Source: Bacteroidales bacterium (GTDB lineage Bacteria; Bacteroidota; Bacteroidia; Bacteroidales; UBA12077). Taken from it: a DNA stretch of 64,000 bases. Positions 26,447 to 37,080 of the stretch are shown piece by piece (positions within the stretch are counted from its first letter, which is position 1; every line of letters begins with the position of its first letter). The stretch spans positions 1 through 64,000 of the forward strand of contig DMBU01000092.1 of assembly GCA_003446015.1 (NCBI GenBank), given 5' to 3'. The position numbers were made by a program, and so were the translations under genes. Below the pieces are notes generated by a model, which did no database searches, was not told the origin of the DNA, and worked only from the letters and a program-made list of their open reading frames with translations.

Positions 26447-28396
26447 ATGAAACATCCAATAGCAATACTTACATTCATACTGCTTAGTATAAGTTTGTTC
26501 TCTCAGAATTCTATTGAAAACATCAATAAAATTAATCATATTAAGAAAGATTTTGATTTTGATTATTTCAACGAAGTATGGTTGAAGTCTGCTGATGTGA
26601 ACAATAATGATGCTTATGGTTTTGCAAGAAGAGCTTCAGAAAAAATTGAGAAAGGTTTTTATAAAGAAGCATATAGAGATATTGAAAAAGCTCTTGAAAT
26701 AGATTCCACGATTGCATTAGCGTATATGGTTAAAGGAATGTATCATTTAAATACAGGATCAGATTATTTCGCAAAAAAGTATTTTTTAAAAGCCGCAACA
26801 CTTGATAGTTTGAATCCTATGATATTTTACTATTTAGGCTATACAGCAGTTTTGGAGCTTAATTTTCCAGCAGCCAGAAATTATTTTTTGAAGTCGATGA
26901 GAATTGATGAAAATTTCTATATGGGGAATTTTGGTATTGGGAATTCTTACATGTCTGAAGGGAATTATCACAGGGCAAAGAAATTTTACAAAAAAGCTAT
27001 CTCCATGAATTCAGGGTTCTTCCTTGGATATTATAATCTTGGAGTTATTCAGTTTGAATTAAATAAAATGCCACAAGCATTAAAGTATTTTAATAAAACG
27101 TTGGAGATTAATCCTCAGTTTTCACAAGCTTATTTTATGATTGGCTTGGTTAATATATATAACAATAATACTAACAAAAGCTTTGAATTTTGGAGTAAAG
27201 CAATAGAAGTTGATCCAGATAATCCATATTATTTTATTTCACGAGGTATACTTAATATAATCGAGAAAAATTACGGCGAAGCATATTCCGATATTATTCA
27301 GGCTTTAATCCTTAATAAAACAAACCGGTATTTATTTTCGGATTATGCTGACGATCAATTCGAAGAAAAAAGGCAAAAGAACATCGATCAGTTCATTCTT
27401 TTTCATTTGAATGAAAATAGCTTGAATGACACAATTACAAGCTTACTTAAAAAATATTTGTGTTTATCTTTTGGCAATGAATATGGGAAAGCAGAAGAAG
27501 CTTTAAAAGAAGCATATAAAATAGATGAAAGAAGTTCTCTTATTAATTTTTTTAAAGCTAATTTGAGTGAACAATTACGTTATAATTTACAAGCTTTTGA
27601 ATGTTATAACAAAGCCTTAGAATTAAAACCTGTGATTTATGCTGCTTACTTACGAAGAGGTATTTTATTTTATAATGAACAAAATTATAATAAAGCAATA
27701 GCTGATTTTACAAGTTTTATAGCCAACAACGATTCTGCTATAATTGCATTTCGTTTTCGGGGAAATTCTTACATGAAGAAAGGCGAAATAGAAAATGCAA
27801 TAAAAGATTATCAAAATTATTTAAGTAGAGACTCTTCAAATTTCGATGTATTATTTAATAAAGCAGTTTGTCATCAATCATTAAACGAATGCGAGAAAGC
27901 GGTAAAGTTTTATACGAGTGCTTTAAATATTAAACCTAAGGATAATGAAACGTACTATTTAAGATCAGAATGTAAATATGTTTTAAGCGATACCTTGGGG
28001 GCAATAAATGATTTATCTAATATTGATGAAAACTATTTTAGAACTTTTCCCAAAGCGCATTATTTACGCGCAATTTTAAAAACCCAATTAAAGGAATATG
28101 ATCAGGCTATATCAGATTTTTCTATCTTTTTAGATAGTGATCCCAAAAATATAGAGGCTCTTGAAAAAAGAGGGAAGGTATTTTATAATATAGGCAAATT
28201 TGAGAACGCATTACAGGATTACTCCAACTTAATTAAAATAAATCCTGAATTGCCGGCTGCATATTATATAAGAGGAATGATCTATGTTAGATTAAAACAA
28301 TTTTCCAATGCCTGTTCTGATTTTAAAAAAGCATTTGTAAAAGGATATGCTGTGCCCGAAAGCGCATTTAATATATGTAATGTTGATACACTATAG
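26447..28396 (+). CDS. Exported tetratricopeptide-repeat protein
   Basis: This 649-residue protein has a signal peptide (MKHPIAILTFILLSISLFSQ) followed by about 15 TPR units across residues 60-640, recognisable by repeated A-Y-x-x-G, YFNKALEINPQ and A-x-x-DY patterns. TPR solenoids mediate protein-protein contacts; no catalytic domain is visible. It is 3 bp upstream of the racemase gene, so the two are likely co-transcribed. A specific role cannot be given. Confidence 0.85.
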   Translation: MKHPIAILTFILLSISLFSQNSIENINKINHIKKDFDFDYFNEVWLKSADVNNNDAYGFARRASEKIEKGFYKEAYRDIEKALEIDSTIALAYMVKGMYHLNTGSDYFAKKYFLKAATLDSLNPMIFYYLGYTAVLELNFPAARNYFLKSMRIDENFYMGNFGIGNSYMSEGNYHRAKKFYKKAISMNSGFFLGYYNLGVIQFELNKMPQALKYFNKTLEINPQFSQAYFMIGLVNIYNNNTNKSFEFWSKAIEVDPDNPYYFISRGILNIIEKNYGEAYSDIIQALILNKTNRYLFSDYADDQFEEKRQKNIDQFILFHLNENSLNDTITSLLKKYLCLSFGNEYGKAEEALKEAYKIDERSSLINFFKANLSEQLRYNLQAFECYNKALELKPVIYAAYLRRGILFYNEQNYNKAIADFTSFIANNDSAIIAFRFRGNSYMKKGEIENAIKDYQNYLSRDSSNFDVLFNKAVCHQSLNECEKAVKFYTSALNIKPKDNETYYLRSECKYVLSDTLGAINDLSNIDENYFRTFPKAHYLRAILKTQLKEYDQAISDFSIFLDSDPKNIEALEKRGKVFYNIGKFENALQDYSNLIKINPELPAAYYIRGMIYVRLKQFSNACSDFKKAFVKGYAVPESAFNICNVDTL

Positions 28397-28399
28397 AAT

Positions 28400-29092
28400 A
28401 TGAAGACAATAGGTTTAATTGGCGGAATGAGTTGGGAATCGTCGTTGGAGTATTATCGCATCATTAATGAGAAAGTAAAAAAAGAGTTGGGAGGATTGCA
28501 TTCGGCACAATCGCTCATGTATTCTGTGGATTTTGAACAGATTAAAGTTCTTCAGCATGAAGGAAAATGGGGCGAGTTAACAGAAATAATGATCGATGCT
28601 GCTAAAAGACTAGAAAAAGGTGGGGCCGAAATAATAGTAATTTGCACCAATACCATGCATAAAATGGCTGATGATGTGCAAAAGAATATTAATTTACCAT
28701 TAATTCATATTGCTGATACAACTGCGCAATCCATAAAAACTCAAAAACTCAAAAAGATTGGTTTGCTGGGAACAAAGTTCACCATGGAGCAGGATTTTTA
28801 TAAAAAACGCTTAACTGAAAAACATGGTTTGGATGTTGTTATTCCAAATGATGAAGATCGGGATATTGTTCATCAAATTATTTACAAAGAACTTTGTTTG
28901 GGCAGTATTAAAAATGAATCTAAGAAAGAATATGTCAGAATTATCAATAATCTTGTTAAAGATGGTGCTGAAGGAATAATCTTAGGTTGTACCGAAATTC
29001 CATTGTTGATCAATCAAAATGATGTGTCTGTTCCTATTTTTGATACTACAACTTTACATGCCGAGGGCGCAGTTTTAGAAGCAATTAAATGA
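28400..29092 (+). CDS. Aspartate/glutamate racemase-family protein
   Basis: The 230-residue enzyme is of the aspartate racemase / YgeA family, which interconverts L- and D-amino acids by a two-cysteine mechanism without a cofactor. The N-terminus IGLIGGMSWESSLEYY is diagnostic. The two catalytic cysteines appear as VICTNTMHK (about residue 82) and LGCTEIPLL (about 195). It probably works in the cytoplasm and may supply D-aspartate or another D-amino acid. Family members vary in substrate. Confidence 0.88.
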   Translation: MKTIGLIGGMSWESSLEYYRIINEKVKKELGGLHSAQSLMYSVDFEQIKVLQHEGKWGELTEIMIDAAKRLEKGGAEIIVICTNTMHKMADDVQKNINLPLIHIADTTAQSIKTQKLKKIGLLGTKFTMEQDFYKKRLTEKHGLDVVIPNDEDRDIVHQIIYKELCLGSIKNESKKEYVRIINNLVKDGAEGIILGCTEIPLLINQNDVSVPIFDTTTLHAEGAVLEAIK

Positions 29093-29111
29093 AAAAAGTG
29101 TGGTGTTTCAT

Positions 29112-30647
29112 TTAATTGTTATTAATTATCTCTAATGCAGCTTTTAATCCATCCGCAGCACTGGAGATTATACCTCCTGCATATCCGCTTCCTTCACCAA
29201 TAAGGTAAAGGTTTTTAAATCCTTCGCATAATCCGTTTTTTTCTCTTAACACCTGTATTGGGGATGAGGTTTTGCTTTCTAGTCCCATAATATTACCTGT
29301 TTCAAAACCTTTAATCTTTCTACTGAATTCTTTTAAACTTTCGCGCATTGAGGTGCTTACTTCTTTCGGTAACAATTCCCATAACGGCGCAGGAACTAAT
29401 CCTAGAGGGTAACTTGTCTCTGTATTTTGTGATGGAGTTTTTTTATTGATAAAATCCTGAATAGAGCAATAAGGTGCTTTAAATCCATCGGAATATTTAT
29501 AAAAAGACCTCTCTAAATTTTCCAACCAATCTAGTGCTTCCAAGGCCGATGTTTCTTTTCCAAGCAGTTTTTCAAGATTTACACCCGCAACGCAAGCTGC
29601 ATTGGCAAATTTTGCATCACGCTGATAAAGGCTCATGCCGTTTACAATATTGGTATTATCATATGCTGATGCTGGAACTACAATACCCCCGGGGCACATG
29701 CAAAAAGTATAAACCGGTAATTTACCATCAATATTCGAAGTGAGACGATATTCTGCTGCCTTTACACCCGGAAGTTGCTTTTGCCCCCACTGAGCCTGGT
29801 TTATTATTATCTGAGGATGCTCCAGGCGCGATCCTAATGCAAAATTCTTAACTCGAAAATTCACACTTCGTTTGATGAGCATTCGATAAGTTTCATATGC
29901 CGAATGTCCTGGCGCAATTAGAAGTAAATCGGTCTCAATTTCTCTTTTACTGGTAAATGCTTTTGTTACTTTTCCATGATTTACGTTGATATCTTCAAGT
30001 AGAGTTTCGAAAAGCAGCTCACCACCCAAAGATATATACTCTTCGCGTAGGTTTTTAACAATAAGTTTAAGGTTATCACTCCCAACATGCGGATGTGCCA
30101 TGTATTCTATTTCTTGAGGCGCTCCGGCTTTTACATAGCTGGATAAAATATATTTTCGTTCTTGCGAAATATGTTTTGAGCGTGAAGTAAGCTTGCCATC
30201 CGAGAATGTGCCTGCACCACCTTCGCCAAAAGCATAATTACTTAATGGATCGAACTGCCCGGTTTTTTCAAAATGATTTATTCCTTCAGCTCTTTTCGTA
30301 ACGTTAGTGCCACGCTCAATAATTGTTGTGTTAAATCCAGCCTTTTGTAGAGCGAATGCAGCAAAAAAACCTGCAGGACCACTGCCAAGAACGACAACTT
30401 TTGGACTTCTTTTTTTAAAAGGGATTACTAAATCTTGAATTTGTTCTGGTTCACCTCCTTTTAATTCTTTTGAAGTAACAGCCAGTTTAACTACCCAATG
30501 AATATCATTTTTCTTTCTTGCATCAAGGCTTTTATTTTCAATTTGATAAGAAAAATCATTAATTCGAAGATCGCTTCCTATCCTTTTTTTAAGCTGTTCA
30601 GAAGTAAAATCAGTTGGAAGTTTAAGTGTAATTTGTTTAAAGCCCAT
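29112..30647 (-). CDS. FAD-dependent oxidoreductase (COG2509-type)
   Basis: The 511-residue flavoprotein has an N-terminal domain of about 85 residues and then a dinucleotide-binding GSGPAGFFAAFALQKAG near residue 88 with the acidic IERG at its end. A FAD-contact segment GEGSGYAGGIISSAADG lies near the C-terminus. The internal GEGGAGTFSDGKLTSR is characteristic of the widespread uncharacterised FAD-dependent dehydrogenase family COG2509. Its substrate is not known. It is convergent with the racemase gene, with 19 bp between stops. Confidence 0.85.
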   Translation of the reverse strand: MGFKQITLKLPTDFTSEQLKKRIGSDLRINDFSYQIENKSLDARKKNDIHWVVKLAVTSKELKGGEPEQIQDLVIPFKKRSPKVVVLGSGPAGFFAAFALQKAGFNTTIIERGTNVTKRAEGINHFEKTGQFDPLSNYAFGEGGAGTFSDGKLTSRSKHISQERKYILSSYVKAGAPQEIEYMAHPHVGSDNLKLIVKNLREEYISLGGELLFETLLEDINVNHGKVTKAFTSKREIETDLLLIAPGHSAYETYRMLIKRSVNFRVKNFALGSRLEHPQIIINQAQWGQKQLPGVKAAEYRLTSNIDGKLPVYTFCMCPGGIVVPASAYDNTNIVNGMSLYQRDAKFANAACVAGVNLEKLLGKETSALEALDWLENLERSFYKYSDGFKAPYCSIQDFINKKTPSQNTETSYPLGLVPAPLWELLPKEVSTSMRESLKEFSRKIKGFETGNIMGLESKTSSPIQVLREKNGLCEGFKNLYLIGEGSGYAGGIISSAADGLKAALEIINNN

Positions 30648-30832
30648 AAAGTTCAGGTTATAAATACAAATATCTGTGTAAAATAGAAATAAACAAAAGT
30701 TAATAGAAAAATCATAATAAATAATTAAAATTAGTGCTAATGAATAGCTATCTCAGATTTTTTTTGAATAATGAATTAATTTGTAATGCGATTTGAGGGA
30801 TTTTTCTATTTTTGATAGTATAAAAATGAGTT

Positions 30833-33115
30833 ATGAGGTTAAAAATTGTTGTTGTTTTGTTAGTTTGCTTATCGTCAATAAACGGACTATTAGCACAAGA
30901 GCCCGATACCTTAAGAACACCTAAAATAGGATTAGTATTAAGTGGTGGTGCAGCAAAGGGTATTGCACATGTTGGGGTTATAAAAGTTTTGGAAAAAATT
31001 GGAATTACACCCGATTATATAACCGGAACTAGTATGGGTGCAATAGTTGGCTCCTTATATGCGCTTGGTTATACAGCCAACGAAATTTCAGAAATTAATA
31101 AAAATGCTGATTGGGAAAAATTATTATCTGATCGTATACCTTTAAATGAGGTAGTTTTTGAAGAAAAATATGAATATAAAAGATATTTGTTTGGACTACC
31201 TATTCGAAATTATGAATTCAAGTTACCATCCGGAGTTATCGAAGGGCAGCAGTTGGAAAAATTTCTTGCTTCAGCAATGTGGCCTTTGCCTGAACTGGAT
31301 AGCTATGATAGTTTGCCCATACCATTTCGTTGTATGGGTGTAGATTTAATTAGTGGTAAAACCATTGAGTTTGATTCAGGTAATTTAGCCGAAAGTGTAA
31401 GAGCCAGCATGTCAATTCCAAGTATTTTTGCTCCGGAGAGTATTGATACCATGCTATTGGTTGATGGTGGAATGATACGAAATTTTCCGGTTGAAGAAGT
31501 AAAGAGGATGGGCGCAGATATTGTGATTGGTGTTTATGTAGGTTTTAATGAAAAAGTTACTAAAGAAGATTTATTTTCATTATCAGATGTATTATCCAGA
31601 GCAACTGTTTTTTATGGTATTTTTGACTCAAGAACTCAAATGGAAATTACTGATATTCTTATTCAGCCCGATTTACATGGATTGGGGGCAAGTGATTTTA
31701 CAAAAAATAAACAGATTGAATTGTATGGAGAGATTGCAGCACTGGAAATTCAAAAGAGCTTATATCAACTGGCTGATAGTTTAAATCTGAAATATACTCC
31801 CATAAAGAAGTTTGATCAACCTGAGGAAATCTTCATTAAAGAAATAAAAGTAATTAACGAAAGACCCTTTGTTGCTGACAAATTTATAATTAACCGTTCT
31901 GAAATAAAAGCGGGAACTTATGTTCGTAAAACAGACTTGTTGAATGCAGTAGATAAAATTTTTGGTACACAATATTTTAAAAAGGTGACATATAAGCTCG
32001 AAGAATTGAATGATGGGACATATAGATTATATTTTAAGGTAAAAGAGAGTACCCGCGCATTTTTAAATTTTGCTGCTCATTACGATAATCAATTTGGGCC
32101 GGGAATAATAACAAATCTAACATTACGAAACTACTTAACAACCGAATCCCGGGCTATCGTTTCACTAAATATTGCTGAGAATCCCGGTGCAAGAATTGAT
32201 ATCAATAAATACCTGGGTAAGAATCAACGTTTCATGATGAATTATTTTTTTAACTGGAATCAGAATGAAAATAAGTTGTTTGAAAATACGGTTGATATTG
32301 GATCTTATCGTTTTAGTTACCTGAATGCCGGGTTGGGAGGAAAATATTCTATTGCCATAAATCAACAGATTGGTATTTTAGGCTTTTACGAGCTCAATAA
32401 AATTTTTCCGAATGACAATCTCCGAAATTATTACCAGGTAGAATCGTTTAAAAGCTATGGATATAAAGGATACTCCTATAAGTTGTTTTATAATTTAAAT
32501 AATACCGACGATAATTTTTTTCCTACAAAAGGCTTTAAACTTGATTTATGCTATAAATATAATTATGAACCCCAAATTGCTTATGATATCAACTTTTATG
32601 ATAGGGCGACATTAAGTAATATTACTTTTTTTGATGATCAGTTTAGTGATTTTTATTCGGCAAACTTTAATTTGGATTTATATACCAATTTTTATGGTAA
32701 ACTTATTTTAAATCTGGGAGCTTCTGCAGGAATAACTTCAGACGAATCAGCAATCCTAAGCAATTACTCAATTGGAGGACACAGCGACGGGAATAGGGGT
32801 GTTAATTATGTGCCATTTGCCGGAATGAATATTTCAGAGGCAATTGTCCCTAATTATAGTTTATTAAAGGCAGGAATTGATTTGGAGATTCTACCAAGAA
32901 TTTATTTATCGGCTCGCGCAAATATTGGATTTTTTACACAGTCAAAAGATGAAATTATCGATTACATCAAATATAGCCCTCTAAAGTCATACCTTAAAGG
33001 ATTTTGTGCCGGTATTCGTGCAAATACAGTAATTGGTCCGATAAGTATTATGTATGCTGATAACGATTTTGATGGTCTGATACGCTGGTATGTTAGTGTG
33101 GGTTATCCATTTTAA
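30833..33115 (+). CDS. Patatin-like phospholipase fused to an outer-membrane beta-barrel
   Basis: This 760-residue protein has a signal peptide and then a patatin domain (residues about 30-310): the oxyanion loop SGGAAKGIAHVG, the nucleophile motif GTSMG (Ser about residue 66) and the dyad Asp in VDGGMIRNFP (about 208). A POTRA-like segment (about 335-405) and a C-terminal Omp85-type barrel ending in WYVSVGYPF follow. This is the PlpD/type Vd arrangement, in which the barrel assists display or secretion of the lipase domain. Whether the passenger is released cannot be seen. Confidence 0.9.
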   Translation: MRLKIVVVLLVCLSSINGLLAQEPDTLRTPKIGLVLSGGAAKGIAHVGVIKVLEKIGITPDYITGTSMGAIVGSLYALGYTANEISEINKNADWEKLLSDRIPLNEVVFEEKYEYKRYLFGLPIRNYEFKLPSGVIEGQQLEKFLASAMWPLPELDSYDSLPIPFRCMGVDLISGKTIEFDSGNLAESVRASMSIPSIFAPESIDTMLLVDGGMIRNFPVEEVKRMGADIVIGVYVGFNEKVTKEDLFSLSDVLSRATVFYGIFDSRTQMEITDILIQPDLHGLGASDFTKNKQIELYGEIAALEIQKSLYQLADSLNLKYTPIKKFDQPEEIFIKEIKVINERPFVADKFIINRSEIKAGTYVRKTDLLNAVDKIFGTQYFKKVTYKLEELNDGTYRLYFKVKESTRAFLNFAAHYDNQFGPGIITNLTLRNYLTTESRAIVSLNIAENPGARIDINKYLGKNQRFMMNYFFNWNQNENKLFENTVDIGSYRFSYLNAGLGGKYSIAINQQIGILGFYELNKIFPNDNLRNYYQVESFKSYGYKGYSYKLFYNLNNTDDNFFPTKGFKLDLCYKYNYEPQIAYDINFYDRATLSNITFFDDQFSDFYSANFNLDLYTNFYGKLILNLGASAGITSDESAILSNYSIGGHSDGNRGVNYVPFAGMNISEAIVPNYSLLKAGIDLEILPRIYLSARANIGFFTQSKDEIIDYIKYSPLKSYLKGFCAGIRANTVIGPISIMYADNDFDGLIRWYVSVGYPF

Positions 33116-33304
33116 TAGATAACTGTTTGAAATCGAACACTCTTGTCTCAAAAGTGAACACTAAAATGCTATGTTTTTAATTCTTTGTATATTCTATTTG
33201 GTTGGAAAATAGTTGTTTGAAAATGATGGCATTAAAGTTGTGTAAAACGGATTGTTTTTATACTCAAACAAAAATCAAAACTTATAATTAAAGCCCTGGT
33301 AAAT

Positions 33305-35026
33305 ATGATGAAAATTAATTTGAAATTAACAGTAACAGTTTTCTGTTTACTGGTATCTGTTTTTACATTAAATGCACAAGCAGATAATGAAATTTCTATT
33401 GGAAACGTTTCTAAAGGAGAGATCGACTTCGCAGGATTTAAATTAAATAAGGATGCCGCAATACATATAGGGGGAACTGGAGCTTCTTTCGAAAGTAGAG
33501 GAAATAAATTGGCATTTTATGGCTGGATAATAGATAGTGAATCAAGAGAACTGGTTTGGAGTTTATTAGATGCATACGAAAAAGAATACTTTCATGGTGA
33601 TGGTGAATTTGACTTTAAAACAGATATAGAATTAAAAAAAGGTTCTTATGAAATTTATTTTACTGGAATGTACGATAATTCTTTTTATAAATATCAAGTG
33701 AATGATTTTGCCGATCTGGTTCAGGAAGTAGTCAGGGTAATTGCGGATGATGATGACCTGTATTATAAAAACGAAAATTATAAAATGACTGTAAGTTGTA
33801 AAGAAGGGTTTACTTCAAATAGTGGAAGAGAATATATTGATAAAATGGTAAATAAAGCTATTGTTTCTTTTGTACGAACTGGTGATGACGAAATAGAAAC
33901 TAAAAATTTTGCTCTTACAAGTGAAACTAAACTTTACATATATTGCGAAGGAGAAAGGGAAGGTCTTGAATTTTATGATTTTGCATGGATCTATGATTTA
34001 AAAACACATGAAAAAGTTTGGCCAAATAACTTAACAGATTACAATCGGGCAGGAGGTGGAAGAAAAAACTTTATTGCTTTTCAAGAGCTAATACTACCGG
34101 CTGGCGAATATCAGGTAAATTACGTTACTGATGGTTCTCATTCGTATGATCGATGGAATGTTATGCCTCCAAACGATCCTCAGATGTGGGGAATAACAGT
34201 TTGGTGTGATAATGTAGATAAAAAAAATGTTTCTGAAAATACCAGGGAGCATCTTCCGGTAGTAGATTTAACAAAAGTTCGTGATGATGATTTTGTTTCT
34301 AAAGGTTTTGAATTAACAAAAGACGTGGATTTAAGAGTTATTTGTTTAGGCGAAATAGCAGATTATGAACCTAATGATTATGGTTGGATTATTAATGCAA
34401 AAACCAGAGAAACTATCTGGAAATTTTCAAAAGCAAAGTCGGAATATGCAGGTGGTGGGAAAAAGAATAGAATTGTAAATGAAGTTATTTCATTAGAAAA
34501 AGGAAAATACATTGCTTATTTCGCTTCTGACGGATCTCATTCATACAGAGACTGGAATACAGCTCCTCCTCAGGATCAAAAAATGTGGGGACTAAGTTTA
34601 TGGACAGTAAAAGATGATGATAAGTCAAGCATTAAATTATTTAACGAAGAAGAACTAATTGATGAAAACGTAATTGTTGAAATTACCAGAGTTAGAGACA
34701 ATGAACGAAAATACGAGGATTTTGTAATTAACAAAGAATCGAAAGTTAGAATATATGCTTTAGGCGAAGGCGATGATGGAGAAATGCACGACACGGGTTG
34801 GTTAAAAAATATGGATACAGGTAAAATTGTTTGGGAAATGACATATAGAACTTCTGAACATGCCGGTGGAGCTAATAAGAATAGAATGTATAATAATTAT
34901 ATTGTGCTTCCAAAAGGAAACTACAGACTCTATTACGAAACTGATGGTTCTCATTCATATATGGATTGGAATGCCGATCCACCTTTAGATCAAATGAATT
35001 ATGGTATAAAAATTTTGAAGGAGTAA
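33305..35026 (+). CDS. Secreted protein with four copies of an unrecognised repeat domain
   Basis: The 573-residue protein has a signal peptide (ending near LNAQA) and no domain I recognise. Three C-terminal repeats share a strong signature: aspartate-rich start, a GW(I/L) strand, a conserved AGG-KN(R/F) turn, then TDGSHSY-x-x-WN and PP-D-x-x-x-(W/Y)G. They lie at about residues 195-305, 325-437 and 455-570. The first 150 residues look like a diverged fourth copy lacking the DGSHSY motif. The regular beta pattern suggests carbohydrate-binding or adhesin-like modules, but that is inference. It is flanked by its own terminator. Confidence 0.7.
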   Translation: MMKINLKLTVTVFCLLVSVFTLNAQADNEISIGNVSKGEIDFAGFKLNKDAAIHIGGTGASFESRGNKLAFYGWIIDSESRELVWSLLDAYEKEYFHGDGEFDFKTDIELKKGSYEIYFTGMYDNSFYKYQVNDFADLVQEVVRVIADDDDLYYKNENYKMTVSCKEGFTSNSGREYIDKMVNKAIVSFVRTGDDEIETKNFALTSETKLYIYCEGEREGLEFYDFAWIYDLKTHEKVWPNNLTDYNRAGGGRKNFIAFQELILPAGEYQVNYVTDGSHSYDRWNVMPPNDPQMWGITVWCDNVDKKNVSENTREHLPVVDLTKVRDDDFVSKGFELTKDVDLRVICLGEIADYEPNDYGWIINAKTRETIWKFSKAKSEYAGGGKKNRIVNEVISLEKGKYIAYFASDGSHSYRDWNTAPPQDQKMWGLSLWTVKDDDKSSIKLFNEEELIDENVIVEITRVRDNERKYEDFVINKESKVRIYALGEGDDGEMHDTGWLKNMDTGKIVWEMTYRTSEHAGGANKNRMYNNYIVLPKGNYRLYYETDGSHSYMDWNADPPLDQMNYGIKILKE

Positions 35027-35050
35027 GTAAAAAACTGAAATTATTAACTA

Positions 35051-35082
35051 AGGGACTGTTCAAAAAACTTGGCAGTCCCTTC
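35051..35082. terminator. Terminator between convergent genes
   Basis: AAGGGACTG and CAGTCCCTT form a 9-bp stem followed by a T-rich tract. It lies between the convergent stops at 35026 and 35098, so it may serve both strands. Confidence 0.8.
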
Positions 35083-35097
35083 TTTAATTTTTACCAC

Positions 35098-35889
35098 TTA
35101 TATCAATCTTTTAACTAAAGGATACAAAAACAGAATCCATAAAGCCGATAATGTATAAGAAAGTATTGTTCCAAAAATAATTCCGAACAAAGGGTAAGTA
35201 AAATATACAGCGATAATATAAACCACTGTATTTGATAAAGACAAAACCAGAATTTTCCCGGTAGCCTGAGCAAATTGTTTACCTTGATTCATTGTCAATA
35301 TGATCATGGTTGATAATAACATGGCAGGAAAAGTTGAAAAAATTCCCGTAAAATAAGGATTGCTGTATTTCGAGATGATCACTATACTTGCAACTATACT
35401 TCCCGAAAAAAATATTCTTGAAATAAATTGCAAAAATGAATACTTTCTCTTTGTATGATTTATTGTTTGGGTTTTTAAAACTTTTTCCAGGAATAAAATA
35501 GAAATAAAAATAATTGTAATACAGATAATTACATTTATATAAAGTCTATCCAAACTTAAAGTTGACGATATAAACGCTAACAGAAACCAGAAAAAAAGAG
35601 ATATACTTATTGCCAGAGCTAAGTTAAATCTCAATAAAACAATAAATACAACAAGAAATATTGTGCATATTGAAATACCTAAAGGTATTGAAACAATTGC
35701 ATTCGTTACATACGATACATCATTAACGAGAGCAATAAAAATTAAGCTCACTAAAATATTGGAAGGCAGATTTGAAATTAAACCTCCCACTTTGCTGCCT
35801 AGTTTTTCTGCTAATAAGGTCGATAAAGCTATCCATGTTCCAGCTATAAGAAACGAGCTAATTACTTTTATAATGAATATCTGATCCAC
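35098..35889 (-). CDS. Integral membrane protein of unknown function
   Basis: The 263-residue protein is almost entirely hydrophobic, with eight to nine predicted membrane segments and short loops. I do not recognise the family. It begins 7 bases after the stop of the SpoIIE-type phosphatase gene on the same strand and is followed by a hairpin, so it probably forms the end of the sensory hydrogenase - phosphatase transcript. Its role there is unknown. Confidence 0.65.
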   Translation of the reverse strand: MDQIFIIKVISSFLIAGTWIALSTLLAEKLGSKVGGLISNLPSNILVSLIFIALVNDVSYVTNAIVSIPLGISICTIFLVVFIVLLRFNLALAISISLFFWFLLAFISSTLSLDRLYINVIICITIIFISILFLEKVLKTQTINHTKRKYSFLQFISRIFFSGSIVASIVIISKYSNPYFTGIFSTFPAMLLSTMIILTMNQGKQFAQATGKILVLSLSNTVVYIIAVYFTYPLFGIIFGTILSYTLSALWILFLYPLVKRLI

Positions 35890-35895
35890 GTATAA

Positions 35896-37080
35896 TTAAA
35901 TAAATTTCATACTTACTTCTTTCAGAAATTTACTCTCCAGTATTTCGGCAATTCGTCTAACAACTGTTCTTCGGATTTCTAATTCAACAGGCAAGTTTGG
36001 ATCCTGATGAGCAATATTAATTCTGGTTCCAATCACAAACTGAATTTCATCACTTTCTTTTAATAATTTAACAATCTGATCGGCTGGCCCTTTACCCAGC
36101 AAGTAATTGTTATTATATACTTTCAATATTTCAGACACTTTACTTAATGTTAAGATCCCTTCTGTTACCAGATCAATACCCGGCATAAATGCAATGGGAG
36201 GAAGGTCTGTGTCATGAAACTCAAAACTATCTTCTATTTGAAGATCCAACTCACGTGAGATAATGTCGGCTGTAGTTGCTCCACACAATATTTTTTTTCC
36301 ATCGAAATTTCTTACAACATCAGCAAGTTTTTTATCTCTTTCTTCTTCGTATGGAGGTCCGGTACATATCAACAATTTGCGTGGATCACGAAAATAAATG
36401 GCCGCACAACTGGCATCATCTTTGGCCATATATCCATCATTCTGATAAGCCATATTAACAACTTTCCCGGCTAATTTATTAGCCGAAATTTGTGGGTCGT
36501 TATTTATTAATCTCGTAGTGAAATTTTCAAGGTTTTCGTGTCCCCAACCAAAAGCATATTTTTCGCTGCCCAGCCCCGATTGGGTAATTCCATCGCTGCA
36601 AAATATGATACGATCTTCTTTTTGGGCATAGAAAGTGCAATTTTTTAAAACTTTTCCTGCATTCTTTTCGCTATCTAAGATAACACATTGCCAACCGGGG
36701 TTAAAAATCTGCTTGTCTCTGATAATAAAAGTTTCGGGGTTATCGTATTCAAGAATAGTTGTTTTACCATCAGCTTCAATGTCAATAATAGTGAACGTTG
36801 AATAACTAATATGTCTTATACTGCAGACCGGTAAAGTATTCATAATAATCTCGGCAATACGATTAACATCTTTATGTTCTTTGGTAAAATTAAGTGCCAT
36901 TGTTGAAGTTAGTATTGCCAGCATATTTGCTTTAACTCCATGACCCATACCATCTGAGAGGACAACAATTGTGCGTTCTTCAGATTTTATTCGTTCCGAA
37001 AGAAAAACATCACCACAGATTCTTTCTCCTTCATGATTTTTCTGTATGCAATCGATCTCTATATAAAATTTATGACCCAT
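35896..37080 (-). CDS. SpoIIE-family (PP2C-type) protein phosphatase
   Basis: This 394-residue protein has a SpoIIE/PP2C catalytic domain in its N-terminal half: VLSDGMGHGVKAN (about residues 41-53) and FCSDGITQSG (about 160-169) carry the metal-binding aspartates, with a further KDDASCAAIYF (about 220). The C-terminal half (about 235-390) is a separate domain I do not recognise. Such phosphatases act on phosphoserine/threonine, commonly of partner-switching regulators. Its ATG overlaps the stop of the sensory hydrogenase gene (TAATG), so the hydrogenase-PAS protein and phosphatase are translated together. The likely meaning is that the hydrogenase senses and the phosphatase gives the output. 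Confidence 0.88.
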   Translation of the reverse strand: MGHKFYIEIDCIQKNHEGERICGDVFLSERIKSEERTIVVLSDGMGHGVKANMLAILTSTMALNFTKEHKDVNRIAEIIMNTLPVCSIRHISYSTFTIIDIEADGKTTILEYDNPETFIIRDKQIFNPGWQCVILDSEKNAGKVLKNCTFYAQKEDRIIFCSDGITQSGLGSEKYAFGWGHENLENFTTRLINNDPQISANKLAGKVVNMAYQNDGYMAKDDASCAAIYFRDPRKLLICTGPPYEEERDKKLADVVRNFDGKKILCGATTADIISRELDLQIEDSFEFHDTDLPPIAFMPGIDLVTEGILTLSKVSEILKVYNNNYLLGKGPADQIVKLLKESDEIQFVIGTRINIAHQDPNLPVELEIRRTVVRRIAEILESKFLKEVSMKFI

